A stretch of DNA of 64,000 bases, from positions 1 to 64,000 of the forward strand of contig NZ_FMWX01000003.1 of NCBI RefSeq assembly GCF_900103265.1, written 5' to 3'. Of this stretch, positions 1 to 10,241 are shown piece by piece (the first letter of the stretch is position 1; every line of letters starts with the position of its first letter). The stretch is from Sphingomonas sp. NFR15. GTDB lineage: Bacteria > Pseudomonadota > Alphaproteobacteria > Sphingomonadales > Sphingomonadaceae. The notes below the pieces were generated by a model, which worked only from the letters and a program-made list of their open reading frames with translations, was not told the DNA's origin and did not search any database. A program made the translations under genes and the position numbers.

Positions 1-195
1 TTCGACGTCAAGCGGCTGGCCTTCTACGGCGCGGCCGATGCGCTCGAAGGCCCCGCGCCCGACGGTGTCGTCGTGCTCGAGTTCCCGAGCGTGGAGGAGG
101 CGCGGGCCTGGTATCAAAGCCCCGGCTATCAGGCGGCGTTGCAGCACCGACTCAAAGCCGCCACCTACCGGGTGATCATCACCGAAGGGGTATAG
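1..195 (+). CDS. DUF1330 family protein, C-terminal end only
   Basis: This is the last 64 codons of a gene entering from the left edge, open in frame 1 and stopping at TAG 193-195. The visible protein contains the pattern VVVLEFPSVEEARAWYQSP followed by GYQ, which is the typical C-terminal half of DUF1330 proteins, small dimeric alpha/beta-barrel proteins of about 95 residues with no established reaction. The start and the first third lie outside the window. It converges on the aldo/keto reductase with only 10 bases between the two stop codons. Family call is fairly safe; function is unknown. Confidence 0.75.
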   Translation, partial: FDVKRLAFYGAADALEGPAPDGVVVLEFPSVEEARAWYQSPGYQAALQHRLKAATYRVIITEGV

Positions 196-205
196 TCCGC
201 GACCA

Positions 206-1153
206 TCACGCGCCGGCGTTGGTCAGCCGGTCGAGCTGCCCGGTGTCGAGCGTGAGCCGCGTCGCGCCGAGCAGATCCTCGACCTGCTGCACGTTCGTCG
301 CGCTCGCGATCGGTGCGACGACGCCGGGCTGCGCGGTCAGCCACGCCAGCGCGATCTGCGCAAGCGTCGCGCCAGTCTCGTCGGCAACCGCGTCCATCGC
401 GGCAAGCACGCCCGATTTCCGCGCGATCAACTCGGCCATGCCGCCGCCCCGCGCGCTTTGCCGCATGTCCTCCGGCGTGCGGTATTTCCCGGTGAGGAAG
501 CCGGAGGCGAGCCCGTAATAGGGCAGCACGCCGATATTATGTTCGACGCAATAATCCTGAAGCTGGCCCTCGAAATGGTGGCGGCTGACGAGATTGTACT
601 CGGGCTGGAGCACCTGGAAATGCGGCAACCCCGCCGCGCGCGCCGCATCGACCGCCGCCTTCAGCCGCGCCGCGTGGTAATTGGAGGCACCGAGCGCCCG
701 TACCTTGCCAGCCTTGACCAGCGACGCGAACGCCTCCGCCACTTCGTCGAGCGGCACTTCGGGATCGTCCTTGTGCGCGTAATATAGATCGATCGTGTCG
801 ACACCGAGCCGCTTCAATGATGCCTCGCACCCGGTGATGATCGCGTCGGCCGACAGCGGCGATCCTGTCTCGGTGGGCATCATGCCGACCTTGGTCGCGA
901 TCAGCACGTCGTCGCGTCTGCCGCTCCGCTTGAGCCATGCGCCGATCATCGCTTCCGATTCGCCGCCTTGGTTGCCGGGGGCCCAGCGCGAATAGACGTC
1001 GGCGGTGTCGATCAGACTGCCGCCGCCGGCAACGAAGGCGTCGAGCACGGCGAAGCTTGCGGCCTGATCGGCGGTCCAGCCGAACACGTTGCCGCCGAGC
1101 ACCAGTGGCAGGATGTGAAAATCGGTCGCGCCGAGACGCCGGAGATCGTTCAT
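206..1153 (-). CDS. Aldo/keto reductase
   Basis: A 315-residue cytosolic NADPH-dependent oxidoreductase of the aldo/keto reductase superfamily. The catalytic tetrad is visible: Asp and Tyr in DTADVYS near residues 50-56, Lys in ATKVG near 87-89, and His in YYAHKDD near 126. The C-terminal stretch PIASATNVQQVEDLL is the usual NADP-binding loop. The physiological substrate cannot be told from sequence. The ATG at 1153 lies 3 bases after the stop of the small lipoprotein upstream, so the two lipoproteins and this gene probably form one transcript. A second, only distantly similar aldo/keto reductase lies at 57867-58943. Confidence 0.9.
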   Translation of the reverse strand: MNDLRRLGATDFHILPLVLGGNVFGWTADQAASFAVLDAFVAGGGSLIDTADVYSRWAPGNQGGESEAMIGAWLKRSGRRDDVLIATKVGMMPTETGSPLSADAIITGCEASLKRLGVDTIDLYYAHKDDPEVPLDEVAEAFASLVKAGKVRALGASNYHAARLKAAVDAARAAGLPHFQVLQPEYNLVSRHHFEGQLQDYCVEHNIGVLPYYGLASGFLTGKYRTPEDMRQSARGGGMAELIARKSGVLAAMDAVADETGATLAQIALAWLTAQPGVVAPIASATNVQQVEDLLGATRLTLDTGQLDRLTNAGA

Positions 1154-1156
1154 GGT

Positions 1157-1339
1157 CTAATCCCGATTATCATCGACGATGGTGGCGACATTGGCGTTCA
1201 CGCTGTTCGCATCGAGCATCATCGCCGCGTCGTTGAGCGCCTGCGCCTCGCCACCCGTCATCGCGCCGGGCGCGGACGCGACCGATCCGCAGCCGGTCAG
1301 CGCGAGCAACAGCGCAAGCGCGCCGAGTGGGCGGCGCAA
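1157..1339 (-). CDS. Very small lipoprotein, TTG start
   Basis: A 60-residue protein whose N-terminus (MRRPLGALALLLALTGC) is a textbook lipoprotein signal with a lipobox ending in Cys. The remainder is a short Ala/Asn-rich tail with no recognised domain. The frame is open much further upstream, but that extension is Arg/Pro-rich shadow of the preceding gene. The TTG at 1339 is chosen because GAGGA sits 8 bases before it and it gives a clean signal peptide. It begins 4 bases after the stop of the preceding lipoprotein and ends 3 bases before the aldo/keto reductase. Such genes are easily missed because of the rare start codon. Confidence 0.6.
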   Translation of the reverse strand: MRRPLGALALLLALTGCGSVASAPGAMTGGEAQALNDAAMMLDANSVNANVATIVDDNRD

Positions 1340-1343
1340 GCGA

Positions 1344-1628
1344 TCAATCCTCGATCGCGTTGCCGGCGTCCTTGAGCGCCCGGCCCGTCTTGTCCTTGGC
1401 CTTATCGGCGGCGTTGCCGATCGCGTCGCCGGCATTGTCGAGCGTGGCCTCGGCCGATCCGAACGCCTTGTCGGCGGCTGCCTCCGTGCTGTTCGCGGCG
1501 GTGGCCATCGTCGCGTTGGCATCGGCGGCGATCGTGTCGCCGGCCTGAGCGCTTTCATCCCGCGCCTTCTGGCTGCACGCGGGCAGCGCGAGCGACGCGG
1601 CGAGGGCGACGAGGACGATCTTCTTCAT
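1344..1628 (-). CDS. Small Ala-rich lipoprotein
   Basis: A 94-residue protein starting MKKIVLVALAASLALPAC, a signal peptide with a lipobox, so it is expected to be lipid-anchored in an envelope membrane. The mature part is rich in Ala, Asp and Lys with repeated ADKA and NAGDAIGNAADKAK-like steps, suggesting amphipathic or extended helix. It resembles the small entericidin-like or LEA-like lipoproteins of proteobacteria, but I cannot name a family with confidence. Start ATG 1628 follows GGAG. First gene of a three-gene minus-strand cluster, divergent from the methionine operon. Confidence 0.7.
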   Translation of the reverse strand: MKKIVLVALAASLALPACSQKARDESAQAGDTIAADANATMATAANSTEAAADKAFGSAEATLDNAGDAIGNAADKAKDKTGRALKDAGNAIED

Positions 1629-1721
1629 GGCGGCAGGTCTCCGGCGTGATGCGTCATATGCGATATCGAAGCCGCACAACGCGCGCAATCGCGGGAAGGT
1701 CCGTCACGAGTTCGAGCGTCA

Positions 1722-1750
1722 TTGACCTGATATAAAGATATCTTTATGTC
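1722..1750 (+). promoter_or_regulatory. Putative promoter of the met operon
   Basis: TTGACC (1722-1727) is followed after exactly 17 bases by TATGTC (1745-1750), a plausible sigma-70 -35/-10 pair though the -10 is weak. Transcription would begin about 1757, immediately before ATG 1761, giving a nearly leaderless message. The 16-bp palindrome fills the spacer. This is inference from sequence alone. Confidence 0.45.
1732..1747. promoter_or_regulatory. Operator-like perfect palindrome
   Basis: ATAAAGATATCTTTAT is a perfect 16-bp palindrome centred between 1739 and 1740, strikingly AT-rich in a GC-rich genome. It lies between the proposed -35 and -10 elements of the ArsR-methyltransferase gene, the usual place for an autoregulatory ArsR-family repressor site. 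From memory, SahR regulators of methionine metabolism in Proteobacteria use AT-rich palindromic operators of this type. Confidence 0.7.
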
Positions 1751-1760
1751 TGCTTCCGCC

Positions 1761-2729
1761 ATGACGATCGCTCTCGACATCTTCCGCGCGCTGGCGGACG
1801 CGACGCGGTTGCGCATCCTCGCGCTGCTGCGCTCGATGGAGTTGTCGGTGGGCGAACTCGCGCAGGTGCTTGGGCAGAGCCAGCCGCGCGTCAGCCGCCA
1901 CGTCAAGATCCTGTGCGACGCTGGCCTAGCCGAACGGCGCAAGGAGGGAAGCTGGGTATTCGTCGCACTGGGGTCCGCCGACCGGGTCTCGCCCGTCGCC
2001 GATGCGCTGGACGCTTGGAACGCGCTCCAGGCCGATCATTGGGCGACCGCCGACGCCGCGCGCCTCGCCGCGGTACGCGCGGATCGCGCCGCCTCGGCGG
2101 CGCAATGGTTCGAGGCGAATGCGCGCGAATGGGACGCGATCCGCTCGCTCCACATCGCCGAGGAGCAGGTGGAGGCGGCGATTGACGGGGTGATCGGTGC
2201 TGGGCGCATCGGCCAGTTGATCGATATCGGCACCGGCACCGGGCGGATGCTCGAGTTGTTCGCCGGCCGCGCCGAACAGGCGCTGGGGATCGATCGCAGT
2301 TCCGAGATGCTCCGCCTCGCGCGCGCGAAATTGTCGAGCCACGGCATCGACAATGCCGAGCTGCGCCAGGCCGATCTCTACGCGCTGCCGCTCGCCGACG
2401 GAGCCGCCGATCTCGCGATCGTCCACCATGTCCTTCATTTCGCGCAGCAGCCCGGCGCGGCGATTACCGAAGCGGCGCGCGTGCTTAACCCCGGCGGGCG
2501 GCTGCTGATCGCGGATTTCGCGCCGCATGATCGCGAGGAACTGCGCACGCGCGACGCGCACACCCGGCTCGGCTTTTCCGACGAGCAGATGACGACATGG
2601 TTCGCCGCCGCCGGTCTCGCCCCCGATCGAATCGAGACGCTCGAAGGCGGCGAACTGACGGTGAAACTCTGGCTGGCGCGCAAGCGCGCGACGGCCGAAC
2701 GCACGGTACAAGAGGTGAAGGCGGCATGA
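1761..2729 (+). CDS. ArsR-family regulator fused to SAM-dependent methyltransferase
   Basis: A two-domain protein of 322 residues. Residues about 1-90 are an ArsR winged helix (DATRLRILALL, SVGELAQVLGQSQPRVSRHV, then a beta wing). From about 140 a class I methyltransferase fold follows, with the SAM-binding glycine motif LIDIGTGTGR and an acidic GIDRSSEML strand end. It heads the metF-metH operon (ATGA overlap with metF), so it probably senses S-adenosylmethionine or S-adenosylhomocysteine through the methyltransferase-like domain and represses the operon, as SahR does. Whether it methylates anything is unknown. An upstream in-frame ATG at 1746 overlaps the palindrome and lacks a ribosome site; 1761 is preferred because the promoter would start transcription between the two. 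Confidence 0.85.
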   Translation: MTIALDIFRALADATRLRILALLRSMELSVGELAQVLGQSQPRVSRHVKILCDAGLAERRKEGSWVFVALGSADRVSPVADALDAWNALQADHWATADAARLAAVRADRAASAAQWFEANAREWDAIRSLHIAEEQVEAAIDGVIGAGRIGQLIDIGTGTGRMLELFAGRAEQALGIDRSSEMLRLARAKLSSHGIDNAELRQADLYALPLADGAADLAIVHHVLHFAQQPGAAITEAARVLNPGGRLLIADFAPHDREELRTRDAHTRLGFSDEQMTTWFAAAGLAPDRIETLEGGELTVKLWLARKRATAERTVQEVKAA

Positions 2730-3667
2730 CGATCTCGGTTTCGCAACTCGAAGAGGCGCGCCGCGCGCTGGAGGCGCCGCTGTTCGCCGACGTCGCTGGC
2801 GACACCGCCGTGTCGTTCGAATTCTTCCCGCCCAAGACGCCCAAGATGGAAGAGGCGTTGTGGGAGACGGTGAAGACGCTCGAACCGTTCGGCCCGCGCT
2901 TCGTCTCGGTTACCTATGGAGCGGGCGGATCGACTCGCGAGCGTACCCACGCCACCGTCGCGCGCATCCAGTCTGAGACGGGAACGCCCGCCGCCGCGCA
3001 CCTCACCTGCGTCGAGGCGTCGAAGGACGAGATCGACGCGATCGCCGACGCCTATTGGCAGGCGGGGGTTCGCCACATCGTCGCGCTGCGCGGCGATGCG
3101 CCGGGCGCGGACGGCTTCGTGCCGCACCCGCAAGGCTATACCAACGCAGCCGATCTGGTCGCGGGGTTGAAGCGGCTTCACCCGTTCGAGATTTCGGTCG
3201 CGGCCTATCCCGAATGCCATCCGGATTCGCGCGGGGTCAGCGACGATCTCGACAATCTCAAGCGCAAGATCGACGCCGGCGCAACGCGCGGCATCACCCA
3301 GTTCTTCTTCGAGCCGGAAACCTTCTTCCGCTTCCGCGATCGTGCGGTGGCGGCGGGCATCACCGCCGAGATGGTGCCTGGCATCATGCCCGTCACCAAT
3401 TTCGCCAGCATCGTGAAGATGTCGGCGATGTGCGGAACCGAGGTGCCGGCATGGCTCGGCCGGCTCTTCGAGGGGCTTGAGGACCATGCCACCGCGCGCC
3501 AGCTCATCGCCGCGACGCTCGCCGCCGAACTATGCCGCAAGCTCTATGCGGGCGACGTGCGCGCGCTGCATTTCTACACGCTCAATCGCGCCGAACTGAG
3601 CTTCGCGATCTGCCACATGCTCGGCCTGCGCGCGAAGGTGCCCGCCAAGGTCGCGGAAGCGGCGTAA
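2726..3667 (+). CDS. metF: Methylenetetrahydrofolate reductase
   Basis: A 313-residue FAD enzyme reducing 5,10-methylene-THF to 5-methyl-THF, the methyl donor for MetH. Family marks include FEFFPPKTPKMEEALW with the catalytic Glu near residue 31-33, VTYGAGGSTRERTH, HIVALRGDAP, GITQFFFEPETFFRF, and PGIMPVTNF. The start ATG 2726 overlaps the regulator stop as ATGA and has AGAGGTG upstream, showing translational coupling. Length fits the short bacterial form without the eukaryotic regulatory domain. It is followed by a 120-base gap holding an extragenic palindrome and then metH. Confidence 0.96.
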   Translation: MTISVSQLEEARRALEAPLFADVAGDTAVSFEFFPPKTPKMEEALWETVKTLEPFGPRFVSVTYGAGGSTRERTHATVARIQSETGTPAAAHLTCVEASKDEIDAIADAYWQAGVRHIVALRGDAPGADGFVPHPQGYTNAADLVAGLKRLHPFEISVAAYPECHPDSRGVSDDLDNLKRKIDAGATRGITQFFFEPETFFRFRDRAVAAGITAEMVPGIMPVTNFASIVKMSAMCGTEVPAWLGRLFEGLEDHATARQLIAATLAAELCRKLYAGDVRALHFYTLNRAELSFAICHMLGLRAKVPAKVAEAA

Positions 3668-3673
3668 ACCATT

Positions 3674-3771
3674 CCCCTCCCGCTTGCGGGAGGGGCTAGG
3701 GGAGGGCCTGCCCACTGACGGCGCGCTTCCCGGACAAGCCCTCCCCCGCCCCCTCCCGTAGACGGGAGGGG
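3674..3771. repeat. Extragenic palindromic repeat (type C)
   Basis: Between metF and metH, two GC-rich hairpins face each other: one at 3674-3695 (cccctcccg arm, ttg loop region, gggagggg arm) and one at 3750-3771 with perfect 9-base arms. The inner parts (ggggagggc near 3700 and gccctcccc near 3738) also pair, so the whole unit forms a clover or long stem. It looks like a REP/BIME-type element and may attenuate or protect the met mRNA. A short relative is at 39163-39192. Confidence 0.7.
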
Positions 3772-3787
3772 AGAAGGAAAAAAGACG

Positions 3788-4834
3788 ATGACCCCACGTG
3801 AATCCCTGCTCGCCGAGGCCGCCAAGCGAATCCTCATCACCGATGGCGCGTTCGGCACCGAGATCCAGAATTGGAAGCTCTCCGAGGCCGATTACGCCGG
3901 CAATCTCGGGCTGGCCAAGGACCAGAAGGGCAACAACGACATCCTCGCGCTGTCCAAGCCCGAGGTGCCCGAGACGATCCACCGCGCCTATTTCGAGGCG
4001 GGGGCCGACATCGCCGAGACCAACACCTTCTCGGCGAACGTCATCAGCCAGGCCGATTACGGCGCCGAGGCGCTCGTCAAGGACATCAACATCGAAAGCG
4101 CGCGGCTCGCGCGGCGCATCGCCGACGAATATCAGGCAAAGGACGGCCGCCCCCGCTTCGTCGCCGGCGCGGTGGGGCCAACCAACAAGACTTTGTCGCT
4201 CAGCCCGGACGTCAACGATCCCGGTTTCCGCGAGATCGACTTCGATTATCTCAAGGCCGTGTACCGCGAGCAGACCGATGCGCTGCTCGAAGGCGGCGCC
4301 GACTTCATCCTGATCGAGACGGTGTTCGATACCTTGAACGCCAAGGCCGGCATCATGGCCGCGATCGAGGCGGGCGAGGCGCTTGGCCGCGACGTGCCGA
4401 TCATGCTGTCGATGACGCTGACCGATCTGTCCGGGCGCAACTTGTCGGGCCATACGGTCGAGGCGTTCTGGCATGCGGTGCGCCACGCGAAACCGGTGAC
4501 GATCGGGCTCAACTGCTCGTTCGGCGCGGAGCAGCTCCGCCCGCACGTCAAGACGCTCGCCGGCATCGCCGACACGCTCATCATGGTGTACCCGAACGCG
4601 GGCCTGCCCAACGAACTCGGCCAATATGACGAAATGCCCGCGACCACGGCCGGGCTGGTCAAGGAATGGGCCGATGCCGGTCAGGTCAACATCCTCGGCG
4701 GCTGCTGCGGCTCGACGCCGGCGCATATCGCTGAGATCGCCCGCGCCGTCGCCGGCCTGCCGCCGCGCCAGCGCCCGGTCGCGCCGGTGGTGACACGGCT
4801 TGCCGGGCTGGAGCCGATGACGATGGCGGGATAA
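3788..4834 (+). CDS. metH: Methionine synthase, homocysteine-binding half
   Basis: A 348-residue protein equal to the N-terminal module of B12-dependent methionine synthase. It binds homocysteine through zinc: the ligands are visible as Cys243 in LNCSFGAEQ and Cys306-Cys307 in [11 protein letters not shown], closely matching the spacing of E. coli MetH (247, 310, 311). The start ATG follows GAGAAGGA. The rest of the enzyme is the next gene, so the two chains must assemble. The split form is common in sphingomonads and some other alphaproteobacteria. It could be mistaken for a stand-alone homocysteine S-methyltransferase, but its neighbour argues against that. Confidence 0.94.
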   Translation: MTPRESLLAEAAKRILITDGAFGTEIQNWKLSEADYAGNLGLAKDQKGNNDILALSKPEVPETIHRAYFEAGADIAETNTFSANVISQADYGAEALVKDINIESARLARRIADEYQAKDGRPRFVAGAVGPTNKTLSLSPDVNDPGFREIDFDYLKAVYREQTDALLEGGADFILIETVFDTLNAKAGIMAAIEAGEALGRDVPIMLSMTLTDLSGRNLSGHTVEAFWHAVRHAKPVTIGLNCSFGAEQLRPHVKTLAGIADTLIMVYPNAGLPNELGQYDEMPATTAGLVKEWADAGQVNILGGCCGSTPAHIAEIARAVAGLPPRQRPVAPVVTRLAGLEPMTMAG

Positions 4835-4844
4835 CCTTACGTCT

Positions 4845-4926
4845 CGTCACCCGAGCGCAAGCTAGGGTCTCGCGCCGCATGGGCGCGCTCCGTTACTGCA
4901 AGACCCCAGCGTGCGCTGGGGTGACG
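4845..4926. repeat. Extragenic inverted repeat (type B) between metH halves
   Basis: Two 26-base arms (4845-4870 and 4901-4926) are reverse complements with three mismatches, separated by a 30-base loop that itself contains a gcgc pairing. The core is the accccagcgtgcgctggggt type. The second arm ends 15 bases before the GTG start of the second metH half. Related copies are at 31288-31377 and 45067-45145. Confidence 0.8.
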
Positions 4927-4941
4927 ATTTGGGAATTGCCC

Positions 4942-7611
4942 GTGACCGCCAACCTCTCCACCACCTTCGTCAACATCGGCGAGCGCACCAACGTCACCGG
5001 CTCGGCGCGCTTCAAGAAGCTCATCATGGCGGGCGATTACCCCGCCGCGATCGAGGTCGCGCGTCAGCAGGTCGAGAGCGGCGCGCAGGTGCTCGACGTC
5101 AACATGGACGAGGGGCTGCTCGATGCCGAGCATGCCATGACGACCTTCCTCAAGCTGATCGCCGCCGAGCCCGATATCGCGCGCATCCCCTTCATGGTCG
5201 ATTCGTCGAAATGGTCGGTGATCGAGGCCGGGCTGAAATGCGTGAGCGGCAAGCCGATCGTCAATTCGATCAGCATGAAGGAGGGCGAGGAGAAGTTCCT
5301 CCACGAAGCCAGGCGCTGCATGGCCTATGGCGCCGCCGTGGTGGTGATGGCGTTCGACGAGGTCGGCCAGGCCGATACGCAACAACGCAAGATCGAGATC
5401 TGCGAGCGCGCCTACAAGCTGCTGATGAGCATCGGCTTCCCGCCCGAGGACATCATCTTCGACGCCAACATCTTCGCGGTCGCGACCGGCATCGAGGAGC
5501 ACAACAATTACGGCGTCGACTTCATCGAGGCGGTGAAGGAGATCAAGCAACGCTGCCCGCACGTCCATTTCTCGGGCGGGCTCTCCAACCTGTCGTTCAG
5601 CTTCCGGGGCAACGAGCCGGTGCGCCGCGCGATGCATTCGGTGTTCCTCTATCATGCGATCCCCGCCGGGCTCGACATGGCGATCGTCAATGCGGGTCAG
5701 CTCGACATCTATGACGATATCGATCCCGAACTGCGCGAGGCATGCGAGGACGTCATCCTCAACCGCCCTGCCCGCAACCCCGACGAGACCCCGACCGAAC
5801 GGCTGATCGCGATCGCCGAGCGCTTCCGCGGCACCGACGCGGTCGCCGAGAAGGCCGCCGAGGAATGGCGCGGCTGGGACGTCAAGAAGCGGCTCGAACA
5901 TGCGCTCGTCAAGGGCATCGACCTGTATGTCGTCGAGGATACCGAGGAATGCCGCCAGATGTTCGCGCGGCCCATCGAGGTGATCGAAGGCCCGCTGATG
6001 GACGGCATGAACGTGGTTGGCGATCTGTTCGGATCGGGCAAGATGTTCCTGCCGCAGGTCGTGAAATCGGCGCGGGTGATGAAGAAGGCGGTCGCGCACC
6101 TCCTCCCCTTCATCGAGGCGGCGAAGGAGCCGGGCGCGCGCGGCAAGGGCAAGATCATCATGGCGACCGTCAAGGGCGACGTGCATGATATCGGCAAGAA
6201 CATCGTCGGCGTCGTGCTCCAGTGCAACGGCTTCGACGTGGTCGATATGGGGGTGATGGTGCCGTGGAGCGACATCCTCAAGGCGGCGAACGAGAATGAC
6301 GCGGACATGATCGGCCTGTCCGGCCTCATCACGCCGAGCCTCGACGAGATGGTGACGGTCGCCGAGGAGATGAAGCGCGCCGGCATGACGATGCCGCTGC
6401 TGATCGGCGGCGCGACCACCTCGAAGGTCCACACCGCGCTGCGGATCGCGCCCGCCTATGACGGCCCCGTCGTCCATGTGCTCGACGCGAGCCGCGCGGT
6501 CGGCGTCGCCTCGACCCTGGTCAGCGACACGCAGAAGGACGCGTTCGTCACCAAGACCGCCGAGGATTACGAAGCGGTCCGCATCGCCCGCGCCAACAAG
6601 GGTAACAACGATTTGCTCCCGCTCGCCAAGGCGCGCGCCAATCCGTTCGTCGCCGACATGGCGCTCAAGCCGGCCGCGCCCGCCAAGCTCGGCCTGCACG
6701 TGTTCCGCGACTGGGATCTGAAGGATCTGCGCGAGGTGATCGACTGGACGCCGTTCTTCCGCGCGTGGGAGCTGGCGGGCAATTATCCGGCGATCCTCGA
6801 CGATGCGGTGGTGGGCGAAAGCGCGCGCTCGCTGTTCGCCGATGCGCAGAAGATGCTCGATCGCATCATCGAGGAGAAGTGGCTGACCGCGCGCGGCGTC
6901 GCCGGGCTGTGGGTCTGCGCCCGCCACGAAGACGACGTGATCGTCGATACCAAGGGCGATTTCAACGCCGACGAGCTGATCGGCCTCGACATGCTCAACC
7001 TGGTCGATGGCACCGATGTGTTCCGCCTGCCGTTCCTGCGCCAGCAGATCGCCAAGCGTGAGGGCCGCGCCAATATGTGTCTCGCCGATTTCATCGATAC
7101 CAAGGGCGACTGGATCGGCGGCTTCGCGGTGTCGATCCACGGCATCGAGCCGCATCTCGCGCGCTTCAAGGCGGCCATCGACGATTATTCGGACATCCTG
7201 CTCAAAGCGCTCGCCGATCGTCTCGCCGAGGCGTTCGCCGAGCGGCTCCACCAGCACGTCCGCACCGAATTGTGGGGCTATGCGCCCGAGGAGCAGCTCA
7301 CCAACGAGGCGCTGATCCGAGAGCAATATCGCGGCATCCGCCCCGCGCCCGGCTATCCCGCTTGCCCCGAGCACAGCCTCAAGACGATGCTGTTCAAGAT
7401 GCTCGACGCGCACCATAATACCGGCGCGAGCCTCACCGAAAGCTTCGCGATGCTGCCGACCGCGGCGGTGTCGGGCTTCTATTTCGGCCACCCGCAGGCG
7501 GAATATTTCGGCGTGGCGCGGATCGGCGAGGATCAGGTCGTCGATTATGCCGCGCGGCGCGGGGTCGATCTCGATACGGCGAAGCGCTGGCTGCGGCCTA
7601 ACCTCGACTAA
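4942..7611 (+). CDS. metH: Methionine synthase, folate, cobalamin and activation half
   Basis: An 889-residue protein carrying the remaining MetH modules in order: pterin-binding barrel ([16 protein letters not shown] at the N-terminus), cobalamin cap, cobalamin-binding domain with GDVHDIGKN (axial His near residue 415), and C-terminal AdoMet activation domain ([26 protein letters not shown]). With the preceding chain it transfers methyl from methyl-THF to homocysteine. The frame is open from ATG 4879, but that stretch is the extragenic repeat; GTG 4942 gives the usual family N-terminus, with a weak GGGAA upstream. The repeat between the halves may affect their relative expression. Confidence 0.95.
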   Translation: MTANLSTTFVNIGERTNVTGSARFKKLIMAGDYPAAIEVARQQVESGAQVLDVNMDEGLLDAEHAMTTFLKLIAAEPDIARIPFMVDSSKWSVIEAGLKCVSGKPIVNSISMKEGEEKFLHEARRCMAYGAAVVVMAFDEVGQADTQQRKIEICERAYKLLMSIGFPPEDIIFDANIFAVATGIEEHNNYGVDFIEAVKEIKQRCPHVHFSGGLSNLSFSFRGNEPVRRAMHSVFLYHAIPAGLDMAIVNAGQLDIYDDIDPELREACEDVILNRPARNPDETPTERLIAIAERFRGTDAVAEKAAEEWRGWDVKKRLEHALVKGIDLYVVEDTEECRQMFARPIEVIEGPLMDGMNVVGDLFGSGKMFLPQVVKSARVMKKAVAHLLPFIEAAKEPGARGKGKIIMATVKGDVHDIGKNIVGVVLQCNGFDVVDMGVMVPWSDILKAANENDADMIGLSGLITPSLDEMVTVAEEMKRAGMTMPLLIGGATTSKVHTALRIAPAYDGPVVHVLDASRAVGVASTLVSDTQKDAFVTKTAEDYEAVRIARANKGNNDLLPLAKARANPFVADMALKPAAPAKLGLHVFRDWDLKDLREVIDWTPFFRAWELAGNYPAILDDAVVGESARSLFADAQKMLDRIIEEKWLTARGVAGLWVCARHEDDVIVDTKGDFNADELIGLDMLNLVDGTDVFRLPFLRQQIAKREGRANMCLADFIDTKGDWIGGFAVSIHGIEPHLARFKAAIDDYSDILLKALADRLAEAFAERLHQHVRTELWGYAPEEQLTNEALIREQYRGIRPAPGYPACPEHSLKTMLFKMLDAHHNTGASLTESFAMLPTAAVSGFYFGHPQAEYFGVARIGEDQVVDYAARRGVDLDTAKRWLRPNLD

Positions 7612-7616
7612 GTCCG

Positions 7617-9209
<1,593 letters not shown>

Positions 9210-9210
9210 C

Positions 9211-9226
9211 TATAATGAGTCCATTA
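9211..9226. promoter_or_regulatory. Divergent promoter with inverted repeat
   Basis: TATAAT at 9211-9216 overlaps the inverted repeat TAATG-AGTC-CATTA (9213-9226), in the 115-base gap between the CoA-transferase and LysR starts. The location suits a LysR-type binding site controlling one or both genes. The repeat is short, so it could be chance. Confidence 0.4.
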
Positions 9227-9246
9227 CTTGTGCGATATCCGTGCAA

Positions 9247-10134
9247 ATGTCCGATCTCGTTCAGAACCTCCGCACGTTCGTCCAAGTCGCCGAGCGGCGG
9301 AACTTCTCGACCGTCGCGGCGCAGAGCCACGCCAGTCATACCACGATCGCGCGCCGAATCGATCAGCTCGAGGCGCATTTCGGCGCGCGTTTGCTGCTAC
9401 GCTCCACGCGCCGGATCGCCCTGACGCGTGATGGCGAGCGGCTGCTCGATCATGCCCGCGCCGTGATCGAGGAGATAGACCATGCCGAAGCGGATCTCGG
9501 GGCCGCGGCGCGCGCGCGCGGCGTGGTGCGCGTGGGCGTCACGACCGCGCTTGGGCTGCACTACGCCGAGCGGATCGTGGCGCTCAACGCGCGCCACCCC
9601 GAACTGCGGATCGAATTCGCGATCGCGGACTGGCAGGACAGTCTCGACGAAGCGGGGCTGGACCTTGCCGTACGGGTCGGCGATCCAGTGCCCGAAGCGG
9701 CTCATGCCAGCCCGCTCGGCCGGATCGCGCGCGTGCTGGTCGCGGCGCCCACCTATCTCGCGGCGCGGGGCGCGCCGGCTACGCCGGCCGATCTGCTTGC
9801 CCACGCCTGCATCGCCTATGGCTACGGCCCGGCGCGCGCGACATGGGACATCGCCGGCGAAAGCTGGCGCGTAGGTGGGCCGTTTCGCGCCAACAGCAGC
9901 GAGGCCGTGTACCGGGCGGTGGCGAGCGGCCTGGGCATCGGCTTGCTCCCGCAGATCCAGGTCAGCGGCGATATCGCGCGCGGCACGCTACGTCCTGTGT
10001 TGTGCGGCTACGACATAGCGCCGCTGACGCTGTCCGTCGCGCATCGCTACGCCCCCTTGCGCATGCCGGTGCGAGTGCGTGCGGTGCTTGATTTCCTGAC
10101 AGCGCAATTTCCGCACGCACCGAATCCCGATTGA
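9247..10134 (+). CDS. LysR-family transcriptional regulator
   Basis: A 295-residue LysR regulator: winged helix at about residues 3-62 (FVQVAERRNFSTVAAQSHASHTT, LLLRSTRRIALT) and a periplasmic-binding-like effector domain after it. The inducer is unknown. Start: ATG 9247 is preferred over the GTG at 9241; neither has a strong ribosome site. Divergent orientation suggests that it regulates the CoA-transferase at 7617-9131. It is a different subgroup from the LysR at 41490. Confidence 0.9.
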   Translation: MSDLVQNLRTFVQVAERRNFSTVAAQSHASHTTIARRIDQLEAHFGARLLLRSTRRIALTRDGERLLDHARAVIEEIDHAEADLGAAARARGVVRVGVTTALGLHYAERIVALNARHPELRIEFAIADWQDSLDEAGLDLAVRVGDPVPEAAHASPLGRIARVLVAAPTYLAARGAPATPADLLAHACIAYGYGPARATWDIAGESWRVGGPFRANSSEAVYRAVASGLGIGLLPQIQVSGDIARGTLRPVLCGYDIAPLTLSVAHRYAPLRMPVRVRAVLDFLTAQFPHAPNPD

Positions 10135-10241
10135 TCTGCCGCAAGCGATGCGCTCCAAGGGCGACCGAGATGCGACATGCATCCGATCGGGCGAGGGTGC
10201 GTTGAGCGGTCTCATGGACGCACGGCGGGACGAATATACGA

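Noticed and set aside
3668..3787. Cobalamin or SAM/SAH riboswitch ahead of metH
   Set aside because: No B12 box or SAM/SAH riboswitch core is visible; the pairing is explained by the extragenic repeat.
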